Position numbers and translations under genes: made by a program. From Campylobacteraceae bacterium (lineage in GTDB: Bacteria; Campylobacterota; Campylobacteria; Campylobacterales; JALSKU01): a stretch of 33,369 nt of DNA. Positions within the stretch are counted from its first letter, which is position 1. Every line of letters begins with the position of its first letter. The stretch is from the NCBI GenBank assembly GCA_026993075.1, contig JALWUQ010000087.1, positions 1 to 33,369 on the forward strand. The letters are read 5' to 3'. Below are positions 9,042-26,009 of the stretch, piece by piece. Below the pieces are notes generated by a model, which was given only the letters and a program-made list of their open reading frames with translations, was not told the DNA's origin and ran no database searches.

Positions 9042-10223
9042 GTGAAAATAATAGAAGAATTTATAAAAAAGGAATCCTCAGCAGGCATTTTATTGATATT
9101 GGTGACGATTATTGCACTTATTTTGCAAAATAGCGGATTTTCTGAAATTTATAATCATATTTTACATACTCATGTTGAAATACGCTTTGGAAATTTACAA
9201 ATAGCAAAACCTTTTCTCTTGTGGGTAAATGACGGATTAATGGCGATATTCTTTTTTCTTATAGGATTAGAAGTCAAAAGAGAAGTATTGCAAGGTCATC
9301 TTTCATCTATCGCTCAAATATCCTTACCGGGAATTGCTGCAATAGGAGGTATGATTGCACCTGCATTGGTATTTATTTTCTTCAACAAAGGTGAATCTTT
9401 TGCTATGAATGGTTGGGCGGTACCGACTGCTACGGATATTGCTTTTGCACTTGGGATACTGTCTCTTCTTGGTAATAAAGTCCCACCGTCTTTAAAAATA
9501 TTTTTAATGGCATTGGCTATTATAGATGATTTAGGAGCTATCATAATAATAGCAATATTTTATACAAGTGACTTGTCAACCATATCTATTGTGATTGCCG
9601 CAACAGCACTTATGATACTATTTATTATGAACAGATTTGGAGTTGCTAAAAAATCTGCTTATATCCTTGTTGGAATTATATTGTGGGTAAGCGTTTTAAA
9701 ATCAGGTGTCCATGCGACCTTAGCAGGTGTTGCACTTGCTTTTTTCATACCTTTAAATTCAAAAGACAAAGATGGTAAAGAGTTTTCGATAGCAAAAGAG
9801 TTAGAGCATGACTTGCACTATTGGGTGGCATTTATGATTTTACCTTTATTTGCTTTTGTTAATGCAGGAGTAAATTTAAGAGGAATATCACTTTCAGATA
9901 TGGTAGGTACTGTGCCTTTAGGTATCATGCTTGGGCTTTTTATAGGTAAACAAGTTGGAGTATTTGGTTTTTCTTATATTGCCATAAAGTTAGGCTGGGC
10001 AAGTTTGCCAAAAGGAAGCACCTGGCTACAATTTTATGGAGTAGCGATACTGACTGGTATCGGTTTTACTATGAGCTTATTTGTGGATAGCTTGGCTTAC
10101 AATGATACACAAATCTATCATTTTGCAGATAAGTTGGCTATTTTATTAGGCTCATTCCTTTCTGGTATTGTTGGATATATAATATTGAATATGTCAAAAT
10201 CATTAATCAAAAAAGATACATAA
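9042..10223 (+). CDS. nhaA: Na+/H+ antiporter NhaA
   Basis: Inner-membrane secondary antiporter that exports Na+ (or Li+) in exchange for protons and so handles salt and alkaline stress. The 393-aa protein shows about 12 hydrophobic segments. Family hallmarks are FFFLIGLEVKRE (70-81), PTATDIAFALGIL (128-140, with Asp132) and AIIDDLGAI (159-167), whose Asp162/Asp163 correspond to the ion-binding pair of E. coli NhaA. A lysine in LFIGKQVG fits the conserved Lys300. The start is GTG, 6 nt after AAGGA (9031-9035). The 3' end overlaps the convergent cupin gene by 21 bp. Confidence 0.95.
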   Translation: MKIIEEFIKKESSAGILLILVTIIALILQNSGFSEIYNHILHTHVEIRFGNLQIAKPFLLWVNDGLMAIFFFLIGLEVKREVLQGHLSSIAQISLPGIAAIGGMIAPALVFIFFNKGESFAMNGWAVPTATDIAFALGILSLLGNKVPPSLKIFLMALAIIDDLGAIIIIAIFYTSDLSTISIVIAATALMILFIMNRFGVAKKSAYILVGIILWVSVLKSGVHATLAGVALAFFIPLNSKDKDGKEFSIAKELEHDLHYWVAFMILPLFAFVNAGVNLRGISLSDMVGTVPLGIMLGLFIGKQVGVFGFSYIAIKLGWASLPKGSTWLQFYGVAILTGIGFTMSLFVDSLAYNDTQIYHFADKLAILLGSFLSGIVGYIILNMSKSLIKKDT

Positions 10224-10520
10224 CCAAATTGTGATTTCATTACTTTTGGTATAGCTAACTCTATGTTTTTTATGTTTTGGAATTAAGCAATAATCACCTT
10301 TTTTTAGTTTAATATTATCATCTTCAAACTCAATTCCTGCCTCTCCTTGTAAGAGTAGAACAAATTCATTCTCTTTTTGGTTGTACCAAAAGTTTTCGAT
10401 AGAACTTTGACCAGTTGAGATAATTCTTTTGATTTTAACATTACTGTTTTTTAAAATCGTTTCGATAACTTCTTTATTATAGTCAATATTTTCAACTTCC
10501 AAAATATTTTTTATGCTCAA
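10203..10520 (-). CDS. Small cupin-domain protein
   Basis: A 105-aa single-domain cupin. ENFWYNQKENEFVLLLQGEAGIE (from 42) forms the first cupin motif region, and LKKGDYCLIPKHKKHRV (72-88) the second, followed by a Trp-rich last strand. The start is TTG, 5 nt after a GGAG box that overlaps the yaaA stop, so translation is probably coupled to yaaA. The HxH pair of classical metal cupins is not complete, so metal binding is uncertain. Substrate and role are unknown. Pairing with yaaA hints at a stress role, but this is inference. Its 3' end overlaps nhaA on the other strand. Confidence 0.8.
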   Translation of the reverse strand: MSIKNILEVENIDYNKEVIETILKNSNVKIKRIISTGQSSIENFWYNQKENEFVLLLQGEAGIEFEDDNIKLKKGDYCLIPKHKKHRVSYTKSNEITIWLCIFFD

Positions 10521-10522
10521 AA

Positions 10523-11266
10523 TTACTCCAATATTTTAAATATCAATTCTTTATTATTTTTTATCTGTTTTACTTCTGTTATTTGTAAAGTTTCAAAGTT
10601 TATGCTCATAAATTCTTTTTCATTTTTGGGTCTTATCTTAGCTATTTCTCTAGCAACAATACCTCTGTAAGCTTTAGCCCAGTGACTGACGACTTTACCA
10701 TTTTTTAAAAATTTAAATGTTAGATAGTTGTTTTTGGGGGTATAGAATTTATTATAAAATGAAGCTCTTAAATCAATTATGAATTTATCTTTTAAAAAAT
10801 TGTCCAAAGTGTCAGAAAAATTTTCATTATAATATCGCTCAAATGCAAAATCTCCAATTTTCTCTCCCTGTTTGAGTTTATAATATGGTATATGATCTTT
10901 AGATAAAATGGGACCAAATAAGTTGGAAAATATGATTAAATGTAAATCAATAAAATTTTTGGCAACAATATCCAAAGAGTCATACCCAAGATATTTATAA
11001 CCTACACCGCTATATCTTATAACTGCCTTGTTTGTTTTAGAATAAAATATATCTATCTTTTTTAAATCATTTAAATATTTTGAATTTTTAATGCCAAATA
11101 ATTTTTTTAACTCATTTTCACTGCTCGTTTTGATGAAATCTTGATAAACTTTTAAAGCTCTTTCTCTTTTGCTGTATAATTTTGAAAAGACAAAAGAATT
11201 TTTATCTATATGGTTATATGTGTTAATATCTGTTTTAGCCTCACTTGGTGAAAATAGTATTATCAT
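10523..11266 (-). CDS. yaaA: YaaA-family protein (peroxide stress, DUF328)
   Basis: A 247-aa member of the YaaA/DUF328 family. E. coli YaaA is needed during hydrogen-peroxide stress, where it lowers free intracellular iron; DNA binding has been reported for the family. The family signature is clear: MIILFSPSEAK at the N-terminus, IRYSGVGYKYLGYDSL (83-98), the FYNKFYTPK stretch (170-178) and VSHWAKAYRGIVAREI (193-208). The ATG follows a GAGGA box on the minus strand. The cupin gene follows after 2 nt, so the two are co-transcribed. No promoter could be assigned with confidence. Confidence 0.9.
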   Translation of the reverse strand: MIILFSPSEAKTDINTYNHIDKNSFVFSKLYSKRERALKVYQDFIKTSSENELKKLFGIKNSKYLNDLKKIDIFYSKTNKAVIRYSGVGYKYLGYDSLDIVAKNFIDLHLIIFSNLFGPILSKDHIPYYKLKQGEKIGDFAFERYYNENFSDTLDNFLKDKFIIDLRASFYNKFYTPKNNYLTFKFLKNGKVVSHWAKAYRGIVAREIAKIRPKNEKEFMSINFETLQITEVKQIKNNKELIFKILE

Positions 11267-11680
<414 letters not shown>

Positions 11681-11727
11681 TTAAAATGAGACAGTGTTTG
11701 ACCAGATATAAATATAACAATCGTTAT

Positions 11728-11813
<86 letters not shown>

Positions 11814-11822
11814 TTGCTATAA

Positions 11823-11899
11823 GCGGGAGTAGCTCAGTTGGCTAGAGCATCAGCCTTCCAAGCTGAGGGTCGCCGGTTCGAGCCCGGTTTCCCGCTCCA
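11823..11899 (+). tRNA. tRNA-Gly(TCC)
   Basis: A 77-nt cloverleaf. Acceptor GCGGGAG pairs with TTCCCGC (one G-T), anticodon stem TCAGC/GCTGA, anticodon TCC at 11857-11859, encoded CCA at 11897-11899. A 132-nt spacer without recognisable content separates it from the next tRNA. Confidence 0.96.
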
Positions 11900-12031
11900 T
11901 ATCAAAAAAACTGGGAGCTGTTGTAAGAAATACTGATTTTGTTTGTCATTATTTGTGTCTTCTGCAACTTTATACTCCAAGCACCATTTTGATTTGTTTT
12001 TATAGTTGGTTTTGAAGTTATATGAGAGTTT

Positions 12032-12106
<75 letters not shown>

Positions 12107-12120
12107 TAAAGCAAAAAATA

Positions 12121-12142
12121 AAAAGTTTCGGCCGAAGCTTTT
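12121..12142 (+). promoter_or_regulatory. Hairpin in the tuf leader
   Basis: A 9-bp stem (12121-12129 with 12134-12142, one wobble) around a GGCC loop sits between the last tRNA and tuf. It could be a tRNA-mRNA processing site or a weak attenuator. There is no T-run beyond the stem. Confidence 0.4.
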
Positions 12143-12190
12143 AGGCTTGCTCTAATAGTAAGTTAAGTAAAATTATCCACGGAGGAAAAG

Positions 12191-13390
12191 ATGGCAAAAG
12201 AGAAATACGAAAGAACCAAACCACATGTAAATATAGGTACCATTGGTCATGTCGATCATGGTAAAACAACATTAACTGCTGCTATTTCAGCTGTACTTGC
12301 TGAAAAAGGTCTTGCAGAAAAAAGAGATTTTGATCAGATAGATAATGCCCCTGAAGAAAGAGAAAGAGGTATAACCATAGCTACTTCTCATATAGAATAT
12401 GAAACAGACAAAAGACATTATGCTCATGTTGACTGTCCTGGTCACGCGGATTATGTTAAAAATATGATTACCGGTGCGGCACAAATGGATGGAGCTATTT
12501 TAGTTGTAAGTGCAGCTGATGGTCCTATGCCTCAAACAAGAGAGCATATACTTCTATCTCGTCAAGTTGGTGTACCATATATAGTAGTATTTATGAATAA
12601 AGCTGATATGGTTGATGACGAAGAGTTACTTGAATTGGTAGAGATGGAGATAAGAGAGCTTCTTGATGAATATCAATTTCCAGGAGATGATACACCAATC
12701 GTTGCCGGTTCAGCACTAAAAGCTTTAGAAGAAGTTAAATCAGGTACACTTGGTGAGTGGAGTGAAAAAATCATGGAACTGATGGATGCAGTTGATGAGT
12801 ATATTCCAACTCCTGAAAGAGATACTGATAAAGACTTTTTGATGCCTGTTGAGGATGTATTTTCAATCTCAGGAAGAGGTACAGTTGTAACTGGAAGAAT
12901 CGAAAGAGGAGTCGTAAAAGTTGGTGATGAAATTGAAATAGTAGGTATCAAACCGACTCAAAAAACAGTAGTTACTGGTGTTGAAATGTTTAGAAAAGAG
13001 TTAGATCAAGGTGTCGCAGGCGATAACTGTGGTGTACTTCTTAGAGGAACAAAAAAAGAAGATGTTGAAAGAGGTATGGTGCTTTGTAAACCAGGCTCAA
13101 TTACTCCTCACACATCATTTGAAGCTGAAGTTTATATCTTGACAAAAGAAGAAGGTGGAAGACACACTCCTTTTTTCAATAACTACAGACCCCAATTTTA
13201 TGTAAGAACAACTGATGTTACAGGCTCTATTACATTACCTGAAGGTGTTGAAATGGTTATGCCAGGGGATAATGTAAAAATTAGTGTTGAGCTAATAGCC
13301 CCAATTGCATTGGAAGATGGTACAAGATTTGCAATCCGTGAAGGTGGCAGAACTGTAGGTGCTGGTGTTGTTTCAAAAATAATTAAATAG
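12191..13390 (+). CDS. tuf: Elongation factor Tu
   Basis: GTPase that carries aminoacyl-tRNA to the ribosomal A site. G1 GHVDHGKT (19-26), the switch I region [10 protein letters not shown]3 DCPGHADY, G4 NKAD and the SAL motif are all present, followed by the two beta-barrel domains ending in VSKIIK. The 399-aa length is normal. A strong GGAGG box (12181-12185) precedes the ATG. The gene follows the four tRNAs, as in E. coli tufB, and is separated from rpmG by a hairpin that may lower read-through. Confidence 0.98.
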   Translation: MAKEKYERTKPHVNIGTIGHVDHGKTTLTAAISAVLAEKGLAEKRDFDQIDNAPEERERGITIATSHIEYETDKRHYAHVDCPGHADYVKNMITGAAQMDGAILVVSAADGPMPQTREHILLSRQVGVPYIVVFMNKADMVDDEELLELVEMEIRELLDEYQFPGDDTPIVAGSALKALEEVKSGTLGEWSEKIMELMDAVDEYIPTPERDTDKDFLMPVEDVFSISGRGTVVTGRIERGVVKVGDEIEIVGIKPTQKTVVTGVEMFRKELDQGVAGDNCGVLLRGTKKEDVERGMVLCKPGSITPHTSFEAEVYILTKEEGGRHTPFFNNYRPQFYVRTTDVTGSITLPEGVEMVMPGDNVKISVELIAPIALEDGTRFAIREGGRTVGAGVVSKIIK

Positions 13391-13402
13391 TTTAAAATTA
13401 AT

Positions 13403-13426
13403 AAACGGAGTAATTTTACTCCGTTT
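13403..13426 (+). terminator. Hairpin after tuf
   Basis: A perfect 10-bp stem, AAACGGAGTA with TACTCCGTTT, around a 4-nt loop, followed by T-rich sequence, 12 nt after the tuf stop. It lies 20 nt before rpmG, so it probably works as a partial terminator that makes tuf mRNA more abundant than the downstream genes. Confidence 0.75.
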
Positions 13427-13445
13427 TATTTTAGAAGGATAATCA

Positions 13446-13604
13446 ATGAGAGTAAAGATAGGTCTTAAATGCAGTGAATCAGGTGATATCAACTATACAA
13501 CAACAAAAAACAGTAAAACACATGCTGAAAAGTTTGAAGTAAAAAAATATAGTCCAAGACTTAAAAAACATACAATTCATAAAGAAGTAAAGTTAAAGTC
13601 GTAG
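13446..13604 (+). CDS. rpmG: Ribosomal protein L33, cysteine-poor form
   Basis: A 52-aa protein translated from an ATG after AGAAGGAT. The pattern [22 protein letters not shown] and [19 protein letters not shown] is the epsilonproteobacterial L33 frame. Zinc-binding L33 has CxxC near residue 9 and a second Cys pair further on. Here only Cys9 remains: the second position is Ser12-Gly region instead of Cys and KYCP is KYSP. This is therefore a zinc-independent (C-minus) type, though it sits at the conserved main locus between tuf and tRNA-Trp. Confidence 0.93.
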   Translation: MRVKIGLKCSESGDINYTTTKNSKTHAEKFEVKKYSPRLKKHTIHKEVKLKS

Positions 13605-13628
13605 TTTTAAAACTGTATTATTTAATAT

Positions 13629-13704
13629 AGGGTAGTAGCTCCAATGGTAGAGCGCCGGATTCCAAATCCGATGGCTGGGGGTTCGAGTCCCTCCTGCCCT
13701 GCCA
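13629..13704 (+). tRNA. tRNA-Trp(CCA)
   Basis: A 76-nt cloverleaf with acceptor AGGGTAG/CTGCCCT (one T-G), anticodon CCA at 13662-13664 and encoded CCA end at 13702-13704. The outermost anticodon-stem pair (27-43) reads C-A, a mismatch. It lies between rpmG and secE, the usual position of trnW in this block. Confidence 0.95.
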
Positions 13705-13759
13705 CCAGAGGATTATGGAAATTGAAACTGAGCTTTGCTTGGATTAATAGGAGAGTTAA

Positions 13760-13939
13760 ATGGAAAAATTGATAAGTTATGTAAAACATTCCAGAGCTGA
13801 GCTAACGAAAGTTATCTTTCCCACTAAAGAACAAGTTCGAAATGCTTTTGTTTCCGTTGTAATTGTAGTTACTGTTATTGCAATATTCTTAGCATTGATT
13901 GACTTGATAATGTCTTTTGCATTATCAACTATAGCATAA
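13760..13939 (+). CDS. secE: Preprotein translocase subunit SecE
   Basis: A 59-aa subunit of the SecYEG channel in the inner membrane. The amphipathic SRAELTKVIFPTKEQVRNA (11-29) is the conserved SecE motif, with the W of ...VxWP replaced by F, and one transmembrane segment covers about 30-55. This is the short single-helix form. An AGGAG box (13749-13753) precedes the ATG, and nusG follows after 13 nt. The order secE-nusG-rplK confirms the assignment. Confidence 0.95.
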   Translation: MEKLISYVKHSRAELTKVIFPTKEQVRNAFVSVVIVVTVIAIFLALIDLIMSFALSTIA

Positions 13940-13952
13940 GTTAGGAAGAGTT

Positions 13953-14483
13953 ATGTCGCTTAAATGGTATGCTATACAAACTTATGCCGGTAGTGAGCAG
14001 AGTGTAAAAGAAGCAATAAAGAATTTAGCAGTTCAGTTTGGTATAGAGGATAGATTAGGCGATGTTATCGTGCCTACTGAAGATGTAATAGAGATAAAAA
14101 ATGGTAAAAAGAAAATAAGCGAAAGAAGCTTATATTCTGGTTATGTTTTTGCCCAGGTTGACTTAGATACAAATTTTTGGCAAAAGATACAATCACTTCC
14201 TAGAGTAAGTAGATTTATCGGTGAATCAAAAAGACCTACTCCTCTTAGTGAAAAAGATATAGAGTTGATTATAAAAAAAGCTGAAAAAAGAGGTGATCCT
14301 AGACCGAAAGTTTCATTTGACGAGGGTGAAAATGTAAGAATAGTAGAAGGCCCATTTGCAAATTTTATAGGTATAGTTGAAGAATATGATATGGAGCATG
14401 GAAAATTAAAATTAAATGTTTCAATATTTGGAAGAAGTACTCCGGTAGAAATATTATATTCACAAGTTGAAAAAGTAGTGTAG
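13953..14483 (+). CDS. nusG: Transcription termination/antitermination factor NusG
   Basis: A 176-aa elongation factor that binds the RNA polymerase clamp and couples it to Rho or ribosomes. The NGN domain starts with WYAIQTYAGSEQSVKEAI (5-22) and contains YSGYVFAQVD and the RFIGESKRPTPLS stretch. A C-terminal KOW domain is present with FDEGENVRIVEGPFANFIGIVEEYD. Length is normal. AGGAAGAG precedes the start. It is followed by a 119-nt leader before rplK. Confidence 0.97.
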   Translation: MSLKWYAIQTYAGSEQSVKEAIKNLAVQFGIEDRLGDVIVPTEDVIEIKNGKKKISERSLYSGYVFAQVDLDTNFWQKIQSLPRVSRFIGESKRPTPLSEKDIELIIKKAEKRGDPRPKVSFDEGENVRIVEGPFANFIGIVEEYDMEHGKLKLNVSIFGRSTPVEILYSQVEKVV

Positions 14484-14602
14484 AATTTATAAGAGGCAAA
14501 TTGATTTTGCACTCAATAGGTTTTACTGTGAGATATCATGTGCGAGTTGATAAGTACGATTATTCTCCGGTTCTCTCAAATAAATTTAGATAAAGGAAAG
14601 AA

Positions 14603-15028
14603 ATGGCTAAAAAAGTTACAGGTGAAATTAAACTTCAAATAGCTGCGGCAAAAGCAAATCCCTCACCTCCTGTTGGACCTGCACTTGGTCAGCAAGGTGT
14701 TAATATAATGGAATTTTGTAAAGCTTTTAATGAAAAAACTAAAGATATGGCAGGCTTTAAAATCCCTGTTGTTATAACTGTTTATGCTGATAGAAGTTTT
14801 ACTTTTATTACAAAACAACCACCAGCTTCAGATTTGATAAAAAAAGCTGCAAATATTCAAAAAGGTAGTGACAACCCATTGAAGAATAAGGTTGCTACAC
14901 TAACAAAAGCTCAAATTGAAGATATAGTTGCAAAGAAAATTGCAGATTTAAACACAAATGACATAGCAACTGCTTCAAAGATTATTGAAGGCAGTGCAAG
15001 AAGTATGGGCATAGATATTGTAGATTAA
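14603..15028 (+). CDS. rplK: Ribosomal protein L11
   Basis: A 141-aa protein of the GTPase-associated centre. The proline-rich [19 protein letters not shown] (21-39) and [17 protein letters not shown] motifs are diagnostic, and the C-terminal RNA-binding domain ends in [12 protein letters not shown]. The start follows AAAGGAAAG. The upstream 119 nt contain a short GCAAA/TTTGC stem; I see no clear L1 operator there, although L1 autoregulation at this place is known in E. coli. Confidence 0.97.
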   Translation: MAKKVTGEIKLQIAAAKANPSPPVGPALGQQGVNIMEFCKAFNEKTKDMAGFKIPVVITVYADRSFTFITKQPPASDLIKKAANIQKGSDNPLKNKVATLTKAQIEDIVAKKIADLNTNDIATASKIIEGSARSMGIDIVD

Positions 15029-15077
15029 ACACCCAACCACAAGGAATATTGTGGTAGCAAAAAATGCGGAGATAATA

Positions 15078-15782
15078 ATGGCAAATAAAATTTCAAAAAG
15101 ATTTAAAGAATTAAATAGTAAATTCGACAAAAATAAAGTTTATATAAAAGATAATGCAATTGATATTATCAAGACCTTGGCTTCTGCAAAATTTGATGAA
15201 ACAGTTGAAATTGCAATGAAGTTAAATGTTGATCCAAGACATGCAGATCAGATGGTAAGAGGTTCAGTTGTGCTTCCAAGCGGAACTGGTAAAAGTGTGA
15301 GAGTCGCAGTTGTTGCCAAAGATGTCAAAGCTGATGAAGCAAAAGCTGCAGGAGCAGATTTGGTGGGTGCTGAAGAGCTGATAGAAGATATTCAAGCAGG
15401 AAATATCGACTTTGATGTACTTATCTCAACTCCAAATATGATGGGTTTAGTTGGAAAAGTTGGTCGTACACTTGGTCCAAAAGGTTTGATGCCGAATCCA
15501 AAAACTGGTACTGTTACTATGGATATTACTAAAGCAGTTGAAAATGCTAAAGGCGGACAAGTTAATTTTAGAGTTGATAAGCAAGGAAATATTCAAGCTG
15601 GAATAGGAAAAGCTAGCTTTACAAAAGAGCAATTAGATGAAAACTTGACAACTTTTGTAAGAGCAATCAATAAGCACAAACCAGCAAGTTCAAAAGGTAG
15701 ATATATAAAAAATAGTGCTATTTCTCTTACAATGAGTCCGTCTGTTCATTTAGATGTATTAGAATTAATGGAAATAAAATAA
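15078..15782 (+). CDS. rplA: Ribosomal protein L1
   Basis: A 234-aa protein of the mobile L1 stalk, which binds 23S rRNA and often represses its own operon. [16 protein letters not shown] is the signature. The start is ATG at 15078 after GGAG (15068-15071). An in-frame GTG at 15051 would add nine residues, but it lies in a 7-bp hairpin (15036-15055), has no good ribosome site and gives an atypical N-terminus, whereas [15 protein letters not shown] fits the family. Confidence 0.96.
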   Translation: MANKISKRFKELNSKFDKNKVYIKDNAIDIIKTLASAKFDETVEIAMKLNVDPRHADQMVRGSVVLPSGTGKSVRVAVVAKDVKADEAKAAGADLVGAEELIEDIQAGNIDFDVLISTPNMMGLVGKVGRTLGPKGLMPNPKTGTVTMDITKAVENAKGGQVNFRVDKQGNIQAGIGKASFTKEQLDENLTTFVRAINKHKPASSKGRYIKNSAISLTMSPSVHLDVLELMEIK

Positions 15783-15789
15783 ATCTTAA

Positions 15790-15866
15790 AACTGAAGACA
15801 GCAGGTTGGGATACCTCCTTATCCCTTTAAATCCCGCCGAAGTTCGATGTTTTGAAAGGAGAATAT
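15790..15866 (+). promoter_or_regulatory. L10-type ribosomal protein leader
   Basis: The 84-nt rplA-rplJ gap contains GACAGCAGGTTGGGATACC, CTTATCCC and ATCCCGCCGAAG. These match my memory of the L10 leader, in which the L10-(L12)4 complex binds a kink-turn-like helix and represses rplJL. The GCAGGTTGGGAT/ATCCCGCC arms can pair. Position and sequence both support this. Confidence 0.8.
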
Positions 15867-16352
15867 ATGTTAAGAAGCGATAAAAAGAAAATTATTAATT
15901 TTCTAGAAGATGAGTTTAAAGTAGCAAATGCAATAGTTGTCTGCGGTTTCTCTAAACTTACTCATAAAAAACTTGAAGAGTTAAGAGAATATGCAAATAA
16001 CAATAACACTCAAGTTAGAGTTGTAAAAAATTCTTTTGTAACTTTAGCAGTTAAAAATGCTGGATTGGAAGATCTCAATATTATTGAAAATAATATAATT
16101 GTTTGGTCGGAAGATCAGATTTCTGCATGCAAAGTTGCTGAAAAATTTGCCAGTGACAATAAAGATAAATTTATTGTAAAAACTGGTTATATAGAAGGTA
16201 AAGTTGCTGATATTGCTACAATAAATGCAATGGCTAAGTTACCTAGTAAAGATGAATTAATAGGCATGTTACTTTCTGTTTGGACTGCACCTTTGAGAAA
16301 CTTTGTAACTGGGCTTGATAATCTTAGAGCCAAACAAGAAGAGGCAGCATAA
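15867..16352 (+). CDS. rplJ: Ribosomal protein L10
   Basis: A 161-aa protein that forms the base of the L7/L12 stalk. MLRSDKKKIINFLEDEF and the KLTHKKLEELREYANNNNTQVRVVKNSF stretch are typical of Campylobacterota L10, and the C-terminal helix that binds L12 dimers ends in the ...RAKQEEAA tail. The ATG at 15867 follows AAAGGAG (15855-15861) at 5 nt. An in-frame ATG at 15852 would lie upstream of that box and is less likely. A 133-nt spacer separates it from rplL. Confidence 0.95.
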   Translation: MLRSDKKKIINFLEDEFKVANAIVVCGFSKLTHKKLEELREYANNNNTQVRVVKNSFVTLAVKNAGLEDLNIIENNIIVWSEDQISACKVAEKFASDNKDKFIVKTGYIEGKVADIATINAMAKLPSKDELIGMLLSVWTAPLRNFVTGLDNLRAKQEEAA

Positions 16353-16485
16353 GTAGTGAATAATTAGTAGTAAATAGTGAATGGATCAATGATTGAGTTT
16401 TCATATTACATGGTAGCATTCATATTGAAAAGTAGAGCTTGATTCTGCACACACAAATATTAAAAAAAATAAAAAAGGAAAAAAT

Positions 16486-16854
16486 ATGGCAATTTCTAAA
16501 GAAGATGTATTAGAATATATATCTAATCTTAGTGTTTTAGAGCTTTCTGAGCTTGTTAAAGAGTTTGAGGAAAAATTTGGTGTTTCAGCACAACCTACAG
16601 TTGTAGCTGGTGGTGCGGCGACTGAAGCTGCTGTTGAAGAAAAGACAGAATTTGATGTTATTTTAACTGGTGCTGGCGATAAAAAAATAAATGCTATAAA
16701 AGTAGTCAGATCTATAACCGGTCTTGGCCTAAAAGAGGCAAAGGCTGCTGTTGAAGAAGTACCAACTACTTTAAAAGAAGGTATTAGTAAAGATGAAGCT
16801 GAAGAGATAAAAAAACAGATAGAAGATGCAGGGGCAACTGCTGAAATTAAATAA
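16486..16854 (+). CDS. rplL: Ribosomal protein L7/L12
   Basis: A 122-aa acidic stalk protein that recruits translational GTPases. The N-terminal dimerisation domain holds [16 protein letters not shown]. An Ala/Gly-rich hinge lies at about 38-50, and the C-terminal domain has [27 protein letters not shown]. The ATG follows AAAAAGGAAAAA. Two hairpins in the 139-nt gap to rpoB probably set the ratio between ribosomal protein and polymerase expression. Confidence 0.97.
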   Translation: MAISKEDVLEYISNLSVLELSELVKEFEEKFGVSAQPTVVAGGAATEAAVEEKTEFDVILTGAGDKKINAIKVVRSITGLGLKEAKAAVEEVPTTLKEGISKDEAEEIKKQIEDAGATAEIK

Positions 16855-16856
16855 AT

Positions 16857-16885
16857 TATAGTGCAGAGCATCCCTCTGCACTATA
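16857..16885 (+). terminator. Attenuator hairpin after rplL
   Basis: A perfect 12-bp stem, TATAGTGCAGAG with CTCTGCACTATA, around a 5-nt loop, 2 nt after the rplL stop. There is no T-run, so it is more likely a processing or partial termination site, as known between rplL and rpoB of E. coli. Confidence 0.65.
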
Positions 16886-16912
16886 GAGTACAGACCGTTA
16901 TAATGGTGTTAA

Positions 16913-25643
<8,731 letters not shown>

Positions 25644-25677
25644 AATATAGATAATATTTTTAATATCTATCCTTGCA

Positions 25678-25706
25678 CACTATAATGAGCAAAGCTCGTT
25701 ATAGTG
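25678..25706 (+). terminator. Hairpin downstream of rpoC
   Basis: CACTATAATGAGC and GCTCGTTATAGTG form a 13-bp stem with one T-G wobble around an AAA loop, 34 nt after the rpoC stop. No T-run follows; a GGGAC/GTCCC stem comes next. It probably marks the end of the rpoBC transcript or protects its 3' end. Confidence 0.5.
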
Positions 25707-25774
25707 GCAGGGACTAAAGTCCCTACAACCCTTTTGAAGCTTACGAAAAGTAAAACTTTTCGAGAAAAAAGTGC

Positions 25775-25862
25775 GTAAGGTCAGAGATATAATTCTATTT
25801 GGAAAATATGGCAGTATGCTTCTTGGAAGTAAGAACTTTTAACATATAGCATCTGACCTTAC
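25775..25862. repeat. 11-bp inverted repeat in the str leader
   Basis: GTAAGGTCAGA (25775-25785) and TCTGACCTTAC (25852-25862) are perfect inverted copies enclosing 66 nt. The enclosed part contains a small CTTC/GAAG hairpin and a 13-codon frame. It could be a long-stem RNA element or the ends of a dispersed repeat. Confidence 0.55.
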
Positions 25863-26009
25863 AGACTAAACATAATGAAATCTCAAATATTTCTTTCAAG
25901 CAAATCTACTTAAAAATTACTTAATTTAATAAAACTAAAAGCTATAAAAAGATAGAATATCGTCTATTTTTGGAGAACTCCATAAATAAAATCAGAAAAA
26001 GGAAAAGAT

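Larger units (their letters stand above)
25644..26009 (+). other. Structured gene-free region between rpoC and rpsL
   Basis: The 366-bp stretch has five inverted repeats in a row: 25647-25670 (7 bp), 25678-25706 (13 bp), 25709-25724 (7 bp), 25744-25762 (8 bp) and an 11-bp pair 25775-25785 with 25852-25862. The first two may end the rpoBC transcript; the last could fold in the leader of the str operon. No gene longer than 13 codons with a plausible start is seen. AT-rich DNA at 25915-25980 may hold the str promoter, but I cannot choose a box. Confidence 0.6.

Noticed and set aside
15051-15077. GTG start of rplA nine codons upstream
   Set aside because: It lies in a hairpin, has no spaced ribosome site and gives an untypical N-terminus; ATG 15078 has GGAG at 6 nt.
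16391-16444. 17-codon frame in the rplJ-rplL spacer
   Set aside because: No ribosome site and no recognisable sequence; short frames are expected by chance here.
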